Assembly (NCBI GenBank): GCA_016202915.1
Contig: JACQNT010000069.1
Location: 1-18,528 of the forward strand
DNA length: 18,528 nt
From: Acidobacteriota bacterium
GTDB taxonomy: Bacteria > Acidobacteriota > Polarisedimenticolia > Gp22-AA2
Direction: 5' to 3'
Shown: in pieces, positions 1-7,518 of the stretch
How positions within the stretch are numbered: the stretch's first letter is position 1
How the letters are laid out: each line of letters begins with the position of its first letter
Notes under the pieces: model-generated
What the model was told of the DNA's origin: nothing
What the model saw: the letters and a program-made list of their open reading frames with translations, nothing else
The model's database searches: none
Translations under genes and position numbers: made by a program

Positions 1-1857
1 CCGGTCCGTCCGGCACGGAGGACGATCCTCGGGCTGGGGCACCGCCGCCTGAAGGTCGTCGATCTCACGGAGGCCGCCGCCCAGCCGATGCGCGATCCTC
101 TCGGCCGTGGCTGGCTGGTTTACAACGGCGAGCTGTACAACGCGCACCATCTGAGACGCGAGCTGGAGGCGGGCGGCGTCCGGTTCCGCTCCCGCTCCGA
201 CACCGAGGTGGTGCTGCAGGCGCTGATCGCCTGGGGAGCGGACGCCCTGCCGCGCTTCAACGGCATGTTCGCCCTGGCCTTCTGGCGCCCGTCCGCTCGC
301 AGCCTGCTGCTGGCGCGCGACCGCTTCGGCGAGAAGCCCCTCTACTATGCCCGACTCCCCGGCGCCCTCGTATTCGGCTCCGAGATCGGGGCGCTGGCGC
401 ACCACGGGGGTCTTCCTCTCGAACTCGACCCTCAGGCGCTGGAGCTGTACCTCACCTTCGGCTTCGTCCCCGCGCCCTGGACCATCTACCGCGCGGTGCG
501 CAAGATCCCCCAGGCATCGTTCCTGGAGGCGGCCCCGGGGAGGCCGGGGACCGTGCAGCGCTACTACCGCCTCGAGGACTGTCTGGAGCAAGCCCCGCCG
601 GCGCGCCCCCGGGAGGCGCTCCGGGAGGCGCTCCGGGAGGCGGTTCGGAGGCGCCTGGAAGCCGACGTCCCCCTCGGCGCCTTCCTGTCGGGCGGCGTGG
701 ACTCCTCGGCGGTGGTCGCCCTGATGGCGGGCCTCCTCTGCGCGCCGCCGCGTACCTACTCCATGGCCGTCCCAGGTCTCGCCTACTTCGACGAGTCGAA
801 CCGCGCCCGGGAGACCGCCCGCGCCCTGGGGACGGCGCACCGCGAGGTGACGGTCGGCGCGGCGCGCCTGCAGGAGGAGATCCCTCCGGTCCTCGACGCG
901 CTCGACGAGCCGTTCGCCGACTCGTCCGCGCTCGCCGCGTCGATCATCTCCCGCGAGGCGCGGCGCGAGCTGACGGTGGCCCTCTCGGGCGACGGGGGCG
1001 ACGAGGTGTTCGGCGGCTACCGCCTCTACCGGGCGCTCGCCGCCCACCACCTGCTGCGCCGCCTCCCCGGAGCCGCCCGTGCCGCCCTGGAGCTGCTGCT
1101 CGCCCCCCTCCATTCCCGGCACGGCGGCGGGGCGGCCGGGGCCGTGCGCCGGGCCCGCAAGCTGCTCGACGGCCTGTCCTCCGACCTGGCGACCGCGCAT
1201 GCGGCCTGGATGTCAATCTGCGGCGGCGCGGAACGCCGCGCTCTCAGGCCGGCAGCCGCGGACGAGGGCCTGGGCCGGGCCCTGATCGAGGACCGCTACC
1301 GGCGCTTCGGCGGCGGGCTCCAGCGGACGCTCGCGGTCGAGATCGACCTGCCGCTTCCGGACGACATGCTGGCCAAGGTGGACCGCATGAGCATGCGTCA
1401 GTCCCTCGAGGTGCGGGCACCCTTCCTCGATCCGGATCTGGTCCGCCTGGCGCTGTCGCTGCCGGTGGGCGAGCACTTCTCGCCCCTGGCGGGCAAGCGT
1501 CTCCTGCGCCGGGCCCTGCGGGGCCTGGTGCCGCGCGCCGTCCTGGCGGGGCCGAAGCGGGGGTTCGAGGTCCCCGTCGGCCACTGGATCGCCGGGCCGC
1601 TCGCCCCCCTGTACTCCGAGGTCGTGTCAGCGCGAACGCTGCGGGAGGCGCTGGGGATCGACCCGCGGGTGGCGGGGAGGTGGTTCGACGAGCACCGGGC
1701 GCGCCGCGCCGACCGCGGGGCAGCCCTGTGGGCCCTGTTCGCGGTGTGCTGGTGGCAGGACGGCCCGCGGCGGGCGCACGTCGCGGCGGCCGGGGCGGCT
1801 CAGTCGCGCGCCCTGTCCAGGAGCGCGGTGACCGTCCTCAGGAGATCGGAGGGCTGA
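1..1857 (+). CDS. asnB: Asparagine synthase (glutamine-hydrolysing), 5' end outside window
   Basis: Transfers ammonia from glutamine to ATP-activated aspartate to make asparagine; paralogues also amidate sugars or peptides in surface-polysaccharide and natural-product clusters. The frame is open from base 1. Before the first ATG at 88 it already encodes conserved AsnB sequence (LGHRRL..VDL..A..QPM), so the true start and the Cys nucleophile of the class II glutaminase domain lie upstream of the window. YNGELYN (nt 121-141) belongs to the glutaminase domain. The PP-loop SGGVDS (nt 688-705) binds ATP in the synthetase domain, and SGDGGDEVFGGY follows near nt 985-1020. Conserved sequence ends near WWQD (about nt 1750). 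The last 30 or so residues look like an unconserved tail, and they overlap the 3' end of the opposing receiver gene. No partner gene is visible, so the physiological substrate is unknown. Confidence 0.93.
   Translation, partial: PVRPARRTILGLGHRRLKVVDLTEAAAQPMRDPLGRGWLVYNGELYNAHHLRRELEAGGVRFRSRSDTEVVLQALIAWGADALPRFNGMFALAFWRPSARSLLLARDRFGEKPLYYARLPGALVFGSEIGALAHHGGLPLELDPQALELYLTFGFVPAPWTIYRAVRKIPQASFLEAAPGRPGTVQRYYRLEDCLEQAPPARPREALREALREAVRRRLEADVPLGAFLSGGVDSSAVVALMAGLLCAPPRTYSMAVPGLAYFDESNRARETARALGTAHREVTVGAARLQEEIPPVLDALDEPFADSSALAASIISREARRELTVALSGDGGDEVFGGYRLYRALAAHHLLRRLPGAARAALELLLAPLHSRHGGGAAGAVRRARKLLDGLSSDLATAHAAWMSICGGAERRALRPAAADEGLGRALIEDRYRRFGGGLQRTLAVEIDLPLPDDMLAKVDRMSMRQSLEVRAPFLDPDLVRLALSLPVGEHFSPLAGKRLLRRALRGLVPRAVLAGPKRGFEVPVGHWIAGPLAPLYSEVVSARTLREALGIDPRVAGRWFDEHRARRADRGAALWALFAVCWWQDGPRRAHVAAAGAAQSRALSRSAVTVLRRSEG
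610..642 (+). repeat. 12-bp tandem repeat inside asnB
   Basis: Unit CGGGAGGCGCTC occurs twice in full and once in part (9 bases). It is in frame and encodes a repeated Arg-Glu-Ala-Leu stretch in the linker just before the PP-loop domain. Because the unit is a multiple of three, copy-number change would not break the frame. Confidence 0.8.
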
Positions 1858-2183
1858 ATCGGCTTGGCGATGTAGGCGTCGGCGCCGAGGGCCATGCCAC
1901 GCTGGCGGTCGGCGTCGGCCCCCTCGGTGGTCACGATGATGACCGGGAGGGACCTGGTCCTCGGGTTCTCACGGATAAGGGTGATGAGCTTCAGGCCGTC
2001 CATCATCGTCATGTTGATGTCGGTGATCACCAGGTCGACCTTCTCGGTCGTCAGCTTCTTCAGCCCGTCCACGCCGTCCACGGCCTCCACGATCCGGCAC
2101 CCCTGCAGCCGCCGCAGAGAGACAGCGAGGAGTTGCCGCATCGTGGGCGAATCCTCGACGACCAGGAACGTGGTGGGGCTCAT
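1800..2183 (-). CDS. Single-domain response regulator (CheY-like)
   Basis: A 127-residue stand-alone receiver domain, expected to accept phosphate from the CheA kinase encoded upstream in the same direction. Visible landmarks are the acidic pair E10-D11, phospho-acceptor D55, T85 and K107, so the domain should be active. The residue usually Pro after the acceptor loop (NMPxMDG) is Thr here (NMTMMDG). There is no output domain, so it must act by protein-protein contact, as CheY or PilG/PilH do. The ATG at 2183 has a GGAG Shine-Dalgarno 7 nt upstream and lies 19 nt after the stop of the GAF gene, so it is probably the last gene of the chemosensory block. Its 3' end overlaps the asnB tail by 58 bp on the opposite strand. 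Confidence 0.93.
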   Translation of the reverse strand: MSPTTFLVVEDSPTMRQLLAVSLRRLQGCRIVEAVDGVDGLKKLTTEKVDLVITDINMTMMDGLKLITLIRENPRTRSLPVIIVTTEGADADRQRGMALGADAYIAKPIQPSDLLRTVTALLDRARD

Positions 2184-2202
2184 ACCCTCTCTCCGGGGTC
2201 CC

Positions 2203-3060
2203 TCAGGGATTGGGCGCCGTGAGCATGTCCAGGAACCCCTGCAGGTTCGAGAGCTTGCGCTCCGAGCGCTGGTAGAGCCTCGAGCTGAACAGCGCCGTCG
2301 CGGCGTGCCCGCCGAGAAGAGTGAAGATCTCGAAGTCGACCGGCGAGAAGCGGCTCTTCTGCTGCAGGAGCCGGTAGATGGCGATCACCCCGATCGTCCG
2401 CGCGCCGATCAGCAGCGGGATGCAGGCGATCGGATGAGAGAGGTCCACGCGCCGGGGGTCCGGGAGAGGGTCCGCATAGTACGACTCCCCTCCCCCCGCC
2501 GCCTGCCGCAGGGGCCCCTCCTCGCAGCGCACCACCTCCGGGATCGGCGCGTCCATCCCCTGGCTGGCCTCCCGTCTCAGGACGCCTGAGCGCTCATCGA
2601 CCCAGTAGACCGCGAAGGCCTCCGCCCCGATCAGGTTGATCAGGATCTCCCTGATGGTGTCCAGGACCTCCGTGAAGTTCAGGGTGGCGTGCAACTGGTA
2701 GGAGGCGACGTACAGGTTGGCGATCTGGCTGTTCTGCGTCTCGATCTCGTCGTAGCGGGCGGCCACCTCCCGGTTCGTCGCCTCCACCTGCTGGAAGCGG
2801 TTCAGCAGGTCGTCCCGCTCCACCTGGAGGGCCCGCACCTGCTCCGTCAGCCTCGCGACCTCGGCGGCCGGCGACGCGGCGGCGCGCTGCTCCAGCTCGC
2901 GGGTCAGGCCGGCGACGCGCAGGCGGAGGCGCTCGTTTTCCTGAAGGAGCTCCTCCGTGAAGGCGCGCGCCCTGCTGAACATGTTGCGCAGCTCGGCCCC
3001 GCGGGACGCTGGATCATCCCGCCCCGCGGCGCCGCCCTCGACGTCCCGGAGCTTGCCCAC
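2203..3060 (-). CDS. Coiled-coil GAF-domain protein
   Basis: A 285-residue soluble protein. Residues about 25-115 are heptad-rich and charged, predicting a long coiled coil. Residues about 120-265 form a GAF domain (LNFTEVLDTIREIL at the start, CIPLLIGARTIGVIAIYR in the core, final helix with HAATALFSSRLY). There is no kinase, GGDEF or methyl-accepting output domain and no membrane segment. GAF domains bind small ligands or mediate dimerisation; the ligand here cannot be told. In a cluster without a chemoreceptor, this coiled-coil sensor could supply the input signal to CheA/CheW, which is an inference. The start is GTG at 3060. A TATATT -10 box lies only 7 nt upstream, so the message may be leaderless. 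An alternative ATG at 2982 has no good ribosome site. Confidence 0.85.
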   Translation of the reverse strand: MGKLRDVEGGAAGRDDPASRGAELRNMFSRARAFTEELLQENERLRLRVAGLTRELEQRAAASPAAEVARLTEQVRALQVERDDLLNRFQQVEATNREVAARYDEIETQNSQIANLYVASYQLHATLNFTEVLDTIREILINLIGAEAFAVYWVDERSGVLRREASQGMDAPIPEVVRCEEGPLRQAAGGGESYYADPLPDPRRVDLSHPIACIPLLIGARTIGVIAIYRLLQQKSRFSPVDFEIFTLLGGHAATALFSSRLYQRSERKLSNLQGFLDMLTAPNP

Positions 3061-3067
3061 GACCCCG

Positions 3068-3073
3068 AATATA
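3068..3073 (-). promoter_or_regulatory. Possible -10 element for the GAF/CheY pair
   Basis: On the minus strand the hexamer TATATT (5 of 6 to consensus) stands 7 nt before the GTG start at 3060 in the 90-bp gap after cheB. No convincing -35 box is seen 16-18 nt upstream, so the call is weak. If used, it would give the last two genes their own leaderless transcript. Confidence 0.35.
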
Positions 3074-3150
3074 GGTCCCGGGCGCCGTGGTTGCCATCCT
3101 GTAATCGGCCGCCGGATGGGCCCTCCGGGTCAGACGGAGAGCGGCCCGGA

Positions 3151-3744
3151 TCAGATGAGACGCGCCATTTCGAGGGCGATCTCCTCGCGCGACAGGACCC
3201 GGTCCGCGAGCCCCGCCCGGATCGCCTCCCGCGGCATGCCGAAGACGGCGGCGCTGCGCTCGGATTCGGCGATCGTCCTCCCGCGTCGCTCCTTGATCGC
3301 CTTGAGCCCCGCCACCCCGTCGCCCCCCATCCCGCTCATCAGCACGCCGAGGGCGCCCGGTCCGAAGACGGCGGCGGCCGACGCCATGAGCAGGTCGGCG
3401 GACGGAGAGTAGCGTTCTCCGGGGGCCCGCGGCCGCACCCTGAAGACCGGCGCCTCCGGGGGGCCGGCGAGCGTCGTCTGCTGGCCTCCCCGGGCGATGT
3501 AGATCTCTCCCGGCCGCAGGGCCTCGCCGTCCTGCGGCTCACGGACCGGAAGGGCGCACAGGCGGGCGAGCCTTGCGGCGAACAGGGTCGTGAAGCGTCC
3601 CGGCATGTGCTGCGCCACCACGATCGCGGCGCCCGCGCCGCGCGGCAGCGCCGGGAGGATCGCGATCAGGGCCTGGGGCCCGCCCGCGGAACAGCCGATG
3701 GCCACGAGCGCCGTGCGCTCCGCTTCCGGCGGATCGTTCGTCAC
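3151..3744 (-). CDS. cheB: CheB-type protein-glutamate methylesterase without receiver domain
   Basis: The catalytic domain alone of the chemotaxis methylesterase/deamidase, 197 residues. CheB hydrolyses glutamate methyl esters on chemoreceptors to reset signalling. The triad is intact: S19 in GCSAGGP, H46 in AQHMPGRFT and D142 in MSGMGGDGVAG, with spacing close to that of E. coli CheB (S164, H190, D286). The N-terminal receiver that normally gates the esterase is absent; only about 10 residues precede the catalytic fold, so activity is either constitutive or controlled by a partner. The start is GTG at 3744, overlapping the preceding stop as GTGA, which implies translational coupling to the pseudo-receiver gene. 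No CheR or chemoreceptor is encoded in the window, so its substrate is elsewhere or is unusual. Confidence 0.92.
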   Translation of the reverse strand: MTNDPPEAERTALVAIGCSAGGPQALIAILPALPRGAGAAIVVAQHMPGRFTTLFAARLARLCALPVREPQDGEALRPGEIYIARGGQQTTLAGPPEAPVFRVRPRAPGERYSPSADLLMASAAAVFGPGALGVLMSGMGGDGVAGLKAIKERRGRTIAESERSAAVFGMPREAIRAGLADRVLSREEIALEMARLI

Positions 3745-4715
3745 CGGCCGGCGGCGGGGCGCGCCGCGGCGGCTCGCTCCTGACCGAGCCCCCCCTTGAG
3801 CGCCGCCGTCAGGATTTCGAGACGGTCGGGCAGCTCGGGGAAACGCCGGACGATCAGGTCCCTGGCCTGGGTCATCTCCTCCCTGAAAACGGAGGAGATC
3901 GTGCGCTCCAGGAGCGCCCGGCGGAACTCCTCGGGGTGGTAGATCTTCAGGTCCGAGATCATGATGCGCGCCAGGCGGTGGATCTCCTGGCGCGGATCGA
4001 GGTGCTCCTCCGAATCCGCCTTCGCAGGCGCGGCGGGCGCCGGGCGGGAGGGGCCGCTTCCGAGAGCTTCCACCGCCGCCTCCTCCGCCGGGTCGAGGGC
4101 GGCCGGTCGCGGCGCCCCGCCCCCGGCGGCCGCCCCGTCACCCGCGGGACGGGCCGGCGCCCTCCGGCCCCGGAGCAGGCCCTCGAGACGTTCCCGGATC
4201 TCACGCTCCGGGAGCACGTCCTCGAAGTAGTCATCCGCGCCGTAGAGGTTCCCCGGGCGGCGCATGAATCTGCCCGACTTGAAGACCGTCCCGATGAGCG
4301 CGACCCTGGTGGCCCTGAGATCGGGGCTCCCCTTGACCCCTTCGCAGACCGCCACCCCCAGGAGCTTCTTCAAATAGACGTTCAGGATCATGAGATCCGG
4401 GCGGCGCGCCACGGCGAGCCGGAATGCCGCCTCGCCGTCGTCCGTGGTCTCGACCCGGCACCCCAGCGCCGCCAGGGTGCGGACCAGCAGATCGCGGAAT
4501 TCCCGGTCCTCGTCCGCCACCAGCGCCAGGGGGCGCTCGGGATGGCCCCTGGCGGGCGTCGTGGACCCGCTGACCGCGATGCCGGCGGGCGCGGGGCGCT
4601 CCGGCGGCGCGGGGACGAAGACGTTGCCGCACTCCCGGCAGCGCGCGCGGCGCCCCGGCGGGAAGCGCGTTGCGTCGAGGCGATAGCGCCGGCCGCACCC
4701 CGGGCAGGCGAGCAT
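3741..4715 (-). CDS. Zinc-ribbon / degenerate receiver protein with helical C-terminus
   Basis: A 324-residue protein with three parts. Residues 4-33 are a zinc ribbon (CPGC...CREC; C4, C7, C26, C29), similar to the MJ0042-type ribbon. Residues about 62-182 are a receiver-like domain with the acidic pair D68-E69. At the expected phospho-acceptor position is N112 (ILNVYL); T143 is kept, and D166 occupies the usual Lys position. It is therefore probably not phosphorylated normally. After a Pro/Ala-rich linker (about 185-235), residues 240-310 form an amphipathic helical region (RQEIHRLARIMISDLKIYHPEEF and onward). The ATG at 4715 overlaps the cheW stop as TGATG. The frame stays open upstream to 5036, but that sequence is Arg/Gly/Ala-rich and antisense-like, so the short start is preferred. 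Likely a scaffold or adaptor in the CheA pathway; the exact role is unknown. Confidence 0.85.
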   Translation of the reverse strand: MLACPGCGRRYRLDATRFPPGRRARCRECGNVFVPAPPERPAPAGIAVSGSTTPARGHPERPLALVADEDREFRDLLVRTLAALGCRVETTDDGEAAFRLAVARRPDLMILNVYLKKLLGVAVCEGVKGSPDLRATRVALIGTVFKSGRFMRRPGNLYGADDYFEDVLPEREIRERLEGLLRGRRAPARPAGDGAAAGGGAPRPAALDPAEEAAVEALGSGPSRPAPAAPAKADSEEHLDPRQEIHRLARIMISDLKIYHPEEFRRALLERTISSVFREEMTQARDLIVRRFPELPDRLEILTAALKGGLGQERAAAARPAAGR

Positions 4716-5188
4716 CACGGTCCACCCCGGATCACGGAATCGGGATCGAGAAGCACAACGTCTCCCTCGGCGCCCTCGAGCACCCCGCGGCACATCCCGG
4801 GGCGCGCCAGCCCCAGCGCGGCCGGGGCCGCCCGGGGCGCCTCCGTGCGCGCCCCGCCGACCCGCGTCACGGCGTCCACGACGAGTCCCACGAGCCCTCC
4901 GGGGGTCTCCACGATGATCACCTGCGCGCGCCCGCCCGGGGGGCGCGGCGGCAGCCCCAGACGGTTCCGGAGATCCACCAGCGTGACCATGCGCCCGCGC
5001 AGCGGCAGGAGGCCGAGGACGGCGCGATCGATCCACGGCACCGGAGTCGGGGGGCGGAAGGGAACGACCTCGACGACGGTCAAAAGCGGCAGCGCGAGCG
5101 CCTGCCCAGCCGCCTGGAACACGAGAAGAGGTCCCGCTCCGGCGGGGGGCGAGGGATCGGGCGCGGTCTCAGCAGACGGGGCCACCAT
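4715..5188 (-). CDS. cheW: CheW-like coupling protein
   Basis: A 157-residue CheW domain protein. CheW links the kinase CheA to receptors or other input proteins through a double SH3-like fold. The recognisable stretch is residues 20-150, with FQAAGQALALPLLTVVEVV at the first lobe and VLGLLPLRGRMVTLVDLRNRLG as the signature second lobe. The ATG at 5188 is chosen because a GGAG Shine-Dalgarno lies 6 nt upstream; the open frame extends to 5236, but the extra 16 residues lie wholly inside cheA and look unconserved. The gene overlaps the cheA 3' end by 20 bp and the next gene's ATG by 1 bp, so it is part of the tight cheA operon. The segment near residues 108-125 (RTEAPRAAPAALGLARPG) is shorter and more Ala/Pro-rich than in classical CheW. 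Confidence 0.9.
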   Translation of the reverse strand: MVAPSAETAPDPSPPAGAGPLLVFQAAGQALALPLLTVVEVVPFRPPTPVPWIDRAVLGLLPLRGRMVTLVDLRNRLGLPPRPPGGRAQVIIVETPGGLVGLVVDAVTRVGGARTEAPRAAPAALGLARPGMCRGVLEGAEGDVVLLDPDSVIRGGP

Positions 5189-7208
5189 GAGGCTCTCCCA
5201 CGACGAGGCTCTCGGGATCGAGGACCAGGACCGCAACCGCGTCCCCCAGGTCGGCCGCCCCGGCGAGCCCGGGGACCTCCTCCAGGAGCCCGCCGATCGG
5301 CTTGATGATGATCTCCTGCCGCCCGATGAACCCGTCGACCACGATCCCGACGGGACGTCCCGGCGGTCCGGCGACGACCGCGTACCCCCCCGGGGGCGTC
5401 TCCGGACGGTCCGAGGGCGAGGGGATCAGGTCCTCGAAACGCACCAGGGGCAGGGGCCCCCGGGGATGATCGTAGACCTGGATTCCATCGACCCGGCGGA
5501 GGCGCGAGGGCTCCAGCCTGACGTTCTCACGGACGGAGCCGATCGGGATGGCGAAGCGCTGCCCGCCCGCCCGGACGATCAATGCCGGAACGAGCACCAA
5601 GCTGACCGGCACCGTGACGGTGAAGGTCGTCCCGTGGCCTTCGATCGAGCGCGTCTGGATCGACCCTTTGAGGCGGCGGATGGCCCGCCGCGCCACGTCG
5701 AGCCCCACGCCTCTCCCCGAGACGCGGCTGACGGTCCGCGCCGTGCTGAAACCCGGCGCGAAGATCATCTCATGGGCCTCAGCGCGCGACAGCGGGGCGC
5801 CGGGCGCCAGACGCCCGGCCGCCTCCGCCGCGGCCCGCACCGCGGCCAGGTCGATCCCGCCCCCGTCGTCGCTCATTTCGATCAGCGCGTGACCGCCCCT
5901 CTGGAAGGCGCTCAGGACCAGGCGGCCGCGGGCCGGCTTGCCGGCGCGGGCGCGCTTATGTGGAAGCTCGATCCCGTGGTCCAGGGCGTTGAGCAGGAGG
6001 TGCATCAGGGGGGTCGCCAGCTCGTCCATCACCGCCTTGTCGATCTCGACCTCGCCCCCGAGCGTGCGCAGATCGACCTCCTTTCCGGCCGCACGCGCCG
6101 TCCGGTCGACCAGGCGCGCCAGCCTGTTGAAGACCTGCCCGAGGGGCACCAGCCGAATCTTCACCGCGCTGCGCTGCAGGGGCCGGAGCCGCAGCAGGAG
6201 GGCGCCGATCTTTTGCTCCAGATCGCGCAGCGCGCGGTCCCCGGGGTGGGCGTCGCGCGCCGCGCGCGCGCTGCGCTGCAGCGCCATCGCCGCCATCGAC
6301 AGATCCCCCACCTGCGCCAGGACCTCGTCCAGGCGCTCCACCGGAACGCGGAGCGATCCCGAGAGGCCGTGGAGATCGCCGACCCCATCGGCCGCGGGCG
6401 GGGCGATCCCCTCCTCCGATCCGGCCGGGAGGGCGGGGCCGATCTCCGTGGCCTCGACGGGAACGCCCGCGATCGCGCCACCCCGGGACCCGGGGAACGC
6501 CTCGCCGGCGGCCAGGATGGCGAAGCCGACCGCCTCCGGCGCCGGCCCGGGGGCGGCGGCCACGGGATCGGGAAAGACGCCAAGGACCTCCAGCGTCCGG
6601 CCGACCTCGCGCGTCACCTCCCTGATCTGCTCATCGAACCGCTGCGGGTCGAGCCGCAGGCGCGCCAGGTAGACCCGGCCGCCCGCCCGCAGGCGCTCCC
6701 TCAATCGCCCCTCCTCGTACTGGCTGAGGGAGGACCTCAGCCCGGGGTCGAGCGCCAGGCTGTCCAGGGGGTCGGCGCCCGCTCCGGAGGGGGGCGCGGC
6801 GGCGCCGGCGTGCAGGCGCGCCCGCAGCTCGGCGAAGTCACGCGCGGCGGACGTGCCGTGCCTGACGTCGCGCGCCAGATGGAAGAGGGCGTCCACCGAC
6901 GACTCCATCAGGCCGATGGTCTCCCGCGTCAGATCCGCGCGCCCCAGGCGCAGGCGATCCAGGAGATCCTCGAACGCGTGGGCCAGGTCGGCGAGCCCGT
7001 GGAACCCGAGGCTGCCCGCGATCCCCTTGAGGGAGTGGACGCCGCGAAAGATCGGGTTGATCAGCGCCTGGCACGGGCGCCCCTTCTCCGGCGCGGCGGC
7101 GAGCGCGCGCAGGTCCGCCGCCAGGGCGTCGAAGATCTCCTCCATCTCCGCGAAGAACTCGCGCTCCAGCCTGTCGCGTTCGAGGCGTGCGCCGCGCCCG
7201 TCAGCCAT
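5169..7208 (-). CDS. cheA: Chemotaxis-type histidine kinase CheA
   Basis: A 679-residue hybrid-free CheA. The HPt (P1) domain is at residues about 10-130 with phospho-accepting H58 in VHSLKG. A divergent P2-like segment lies at about 165-212 (RVYLARLRLDPQRFDEQI). Residues 284-370 are the P3 dimerisation helices. The P4 ATPase is at about 372-535 with the N box (LLLNALDHGIE, N407), G1 box (DDGGGID, 447-453), F box (FAPGFSTA) and G2 box (GRGVGLDVARR, 498-508). A CheW-like P5 regulatory domain fills 536-670. All catalytic boxes are intact, so it should autophosphorylate. The ATG at 7208 overlaps the end of the small upstream gene by 8 bp. There is no weak-start problem because translation is probably coupled. 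Targets in the cluster are the CheY-like receiver; the pseudo-receiver lacks an acceptor Asp. Confidence 0.95.
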   Translation of the reverse strand: MADGRGARLERDRLEREFFAEMEEIFDALAADLRALAAAPEKGRPCQALINPIFRGVHSLKGIAGSLGFHGLADLAHAFEDLLDRLRLGRADLTRETIGLMESSVDALFHLARDVRHGTSAARDFAELRARLHAGAAAPPSGAGADPLDSLALDPGLRSSLSQYEEGRLRERLRAGGRVYLARLRLDPQRFDEQIREVTREVGRTLEVLGVFPDPVAAAPGPAPEAVGFAILAAGEAFPGSRGGAIAGVPVEATEIGPALPAGSEEGIAPPAADGVGDLHGLSGSLRVPVERLDEVLAQVGDLSMAAMALQRSARAARDAHPGDRALRDLEQKIGALLLRLRPLQRSAVKIRLVPLGQVFNRLARLVDRTARAAGKEVDLRTLGGEVEIDKAVMDELATPLMHLLLNALDHGIELPHKRARAGKPARGRLVLSAFQRGGHALIEMSDDGGGIDLAAVRAAAEAAGRLAPGAPLSRAEAHEMIFAPGFSTARTVSRVSGRGVGLDVARRAIRRLKGSIQTRSIEGHGTTFTVTVPVSLVLVPALIVRAGGQRFAIPIGSVRENVRLEPSRLRRVDGIQVYDHPRGPLPLVRFEDLIPSPSDRPETPPGGYAVVAGPPGRPVGIVVDGFIGRQEIIIKPIGGLLEEVPGLAGAADLGDAVAVLVLDPESLVVGEPHGGPVC

Positions 7209-7431
7209 GCCGGACCGTGGCGCGGCGCGCGTCGCCGGCGGACATCGATTCGAGGCGCCGCTGCCGAAGGGCGTTCTCGAGGGCGATCCCTGCCTGGCAC
7301 ACGAAGATCTCCAGCCCCCTCAGGTCGCCGATCGGGCGCCGGCTCACCGCGTTGTCGCCGTAGAGCACGCCCGATACGGCCCGTCCGCACACCGGCCCGC
7401 CGCACAGGCATGCGGGCCGGCCTGTCGTCAT
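7201..7431 (-). CDS. Small protein with only the C-terminal half of a GAF domain
   Basis: A 76-residue protein. From about residue 20 it reads GVLYGDN..RPIGDLRGLEIFVCQAGIALENALRQRR, the last strand and helix of a GAF domain as found fused to other signalling modules; the first half of the domain is missing. The N-terminus is short and Cys-rich (CLCGGPVC). Only 87 bp separate it from nusB, so the rest of the GAF domain is not hidden upstream in another frame. The promoter's -10 ends 6 nt before the ATG, which suggests a leaderless message beginning at this codon. It overlaps cheA by 8 bp and is thus the first gene of the block. It may be a shortened functional partner (dimerisation or Cys-based sensor) or a decaying remnant kept for coupling to cheA. 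Confidence 0.65.
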   Translation of the reverse strand: MTTGRPACLCGGPVCGRAVSGVLYGDNAVSRRPIGDLRGLEIFVCQAGIALENALRQRRLESMSAGDARRATVRHG

Positions 7432-7437
7432 CGGTAG

Positions 7438-7466
7438 AATCTAGGGGCCTGTCCGGGAAATCGCAA
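7438..7466 (-). promoter_or_regulatory. Promoter of the chemosensory operon
   Basis: On the minus strand, TTGCGA (7466-7461), 17 bp, TAGATT (7443-7438). The same arrangement is seen before the GGDEF gene. Transcription would start at about 7431, the A of the first ATG, leaving no 5' leader. Confidence 0.55.
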
Positions 7467-7518
7467 CGGCGGGGTTCGAGGCGCCGTGGGGCCGGCCGGA
7501 GCCTGAATTACGAAATGG

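Noticed and set aside
4716..5036. N-terminal extension of the zinc-ribbon/receiver protein
   Set aside because: Overlaps cheW entirely and is Arg/Gly/Ala-rich; the ATG at 4715 in the TGATG junction directly precedes the zinc ribbon.
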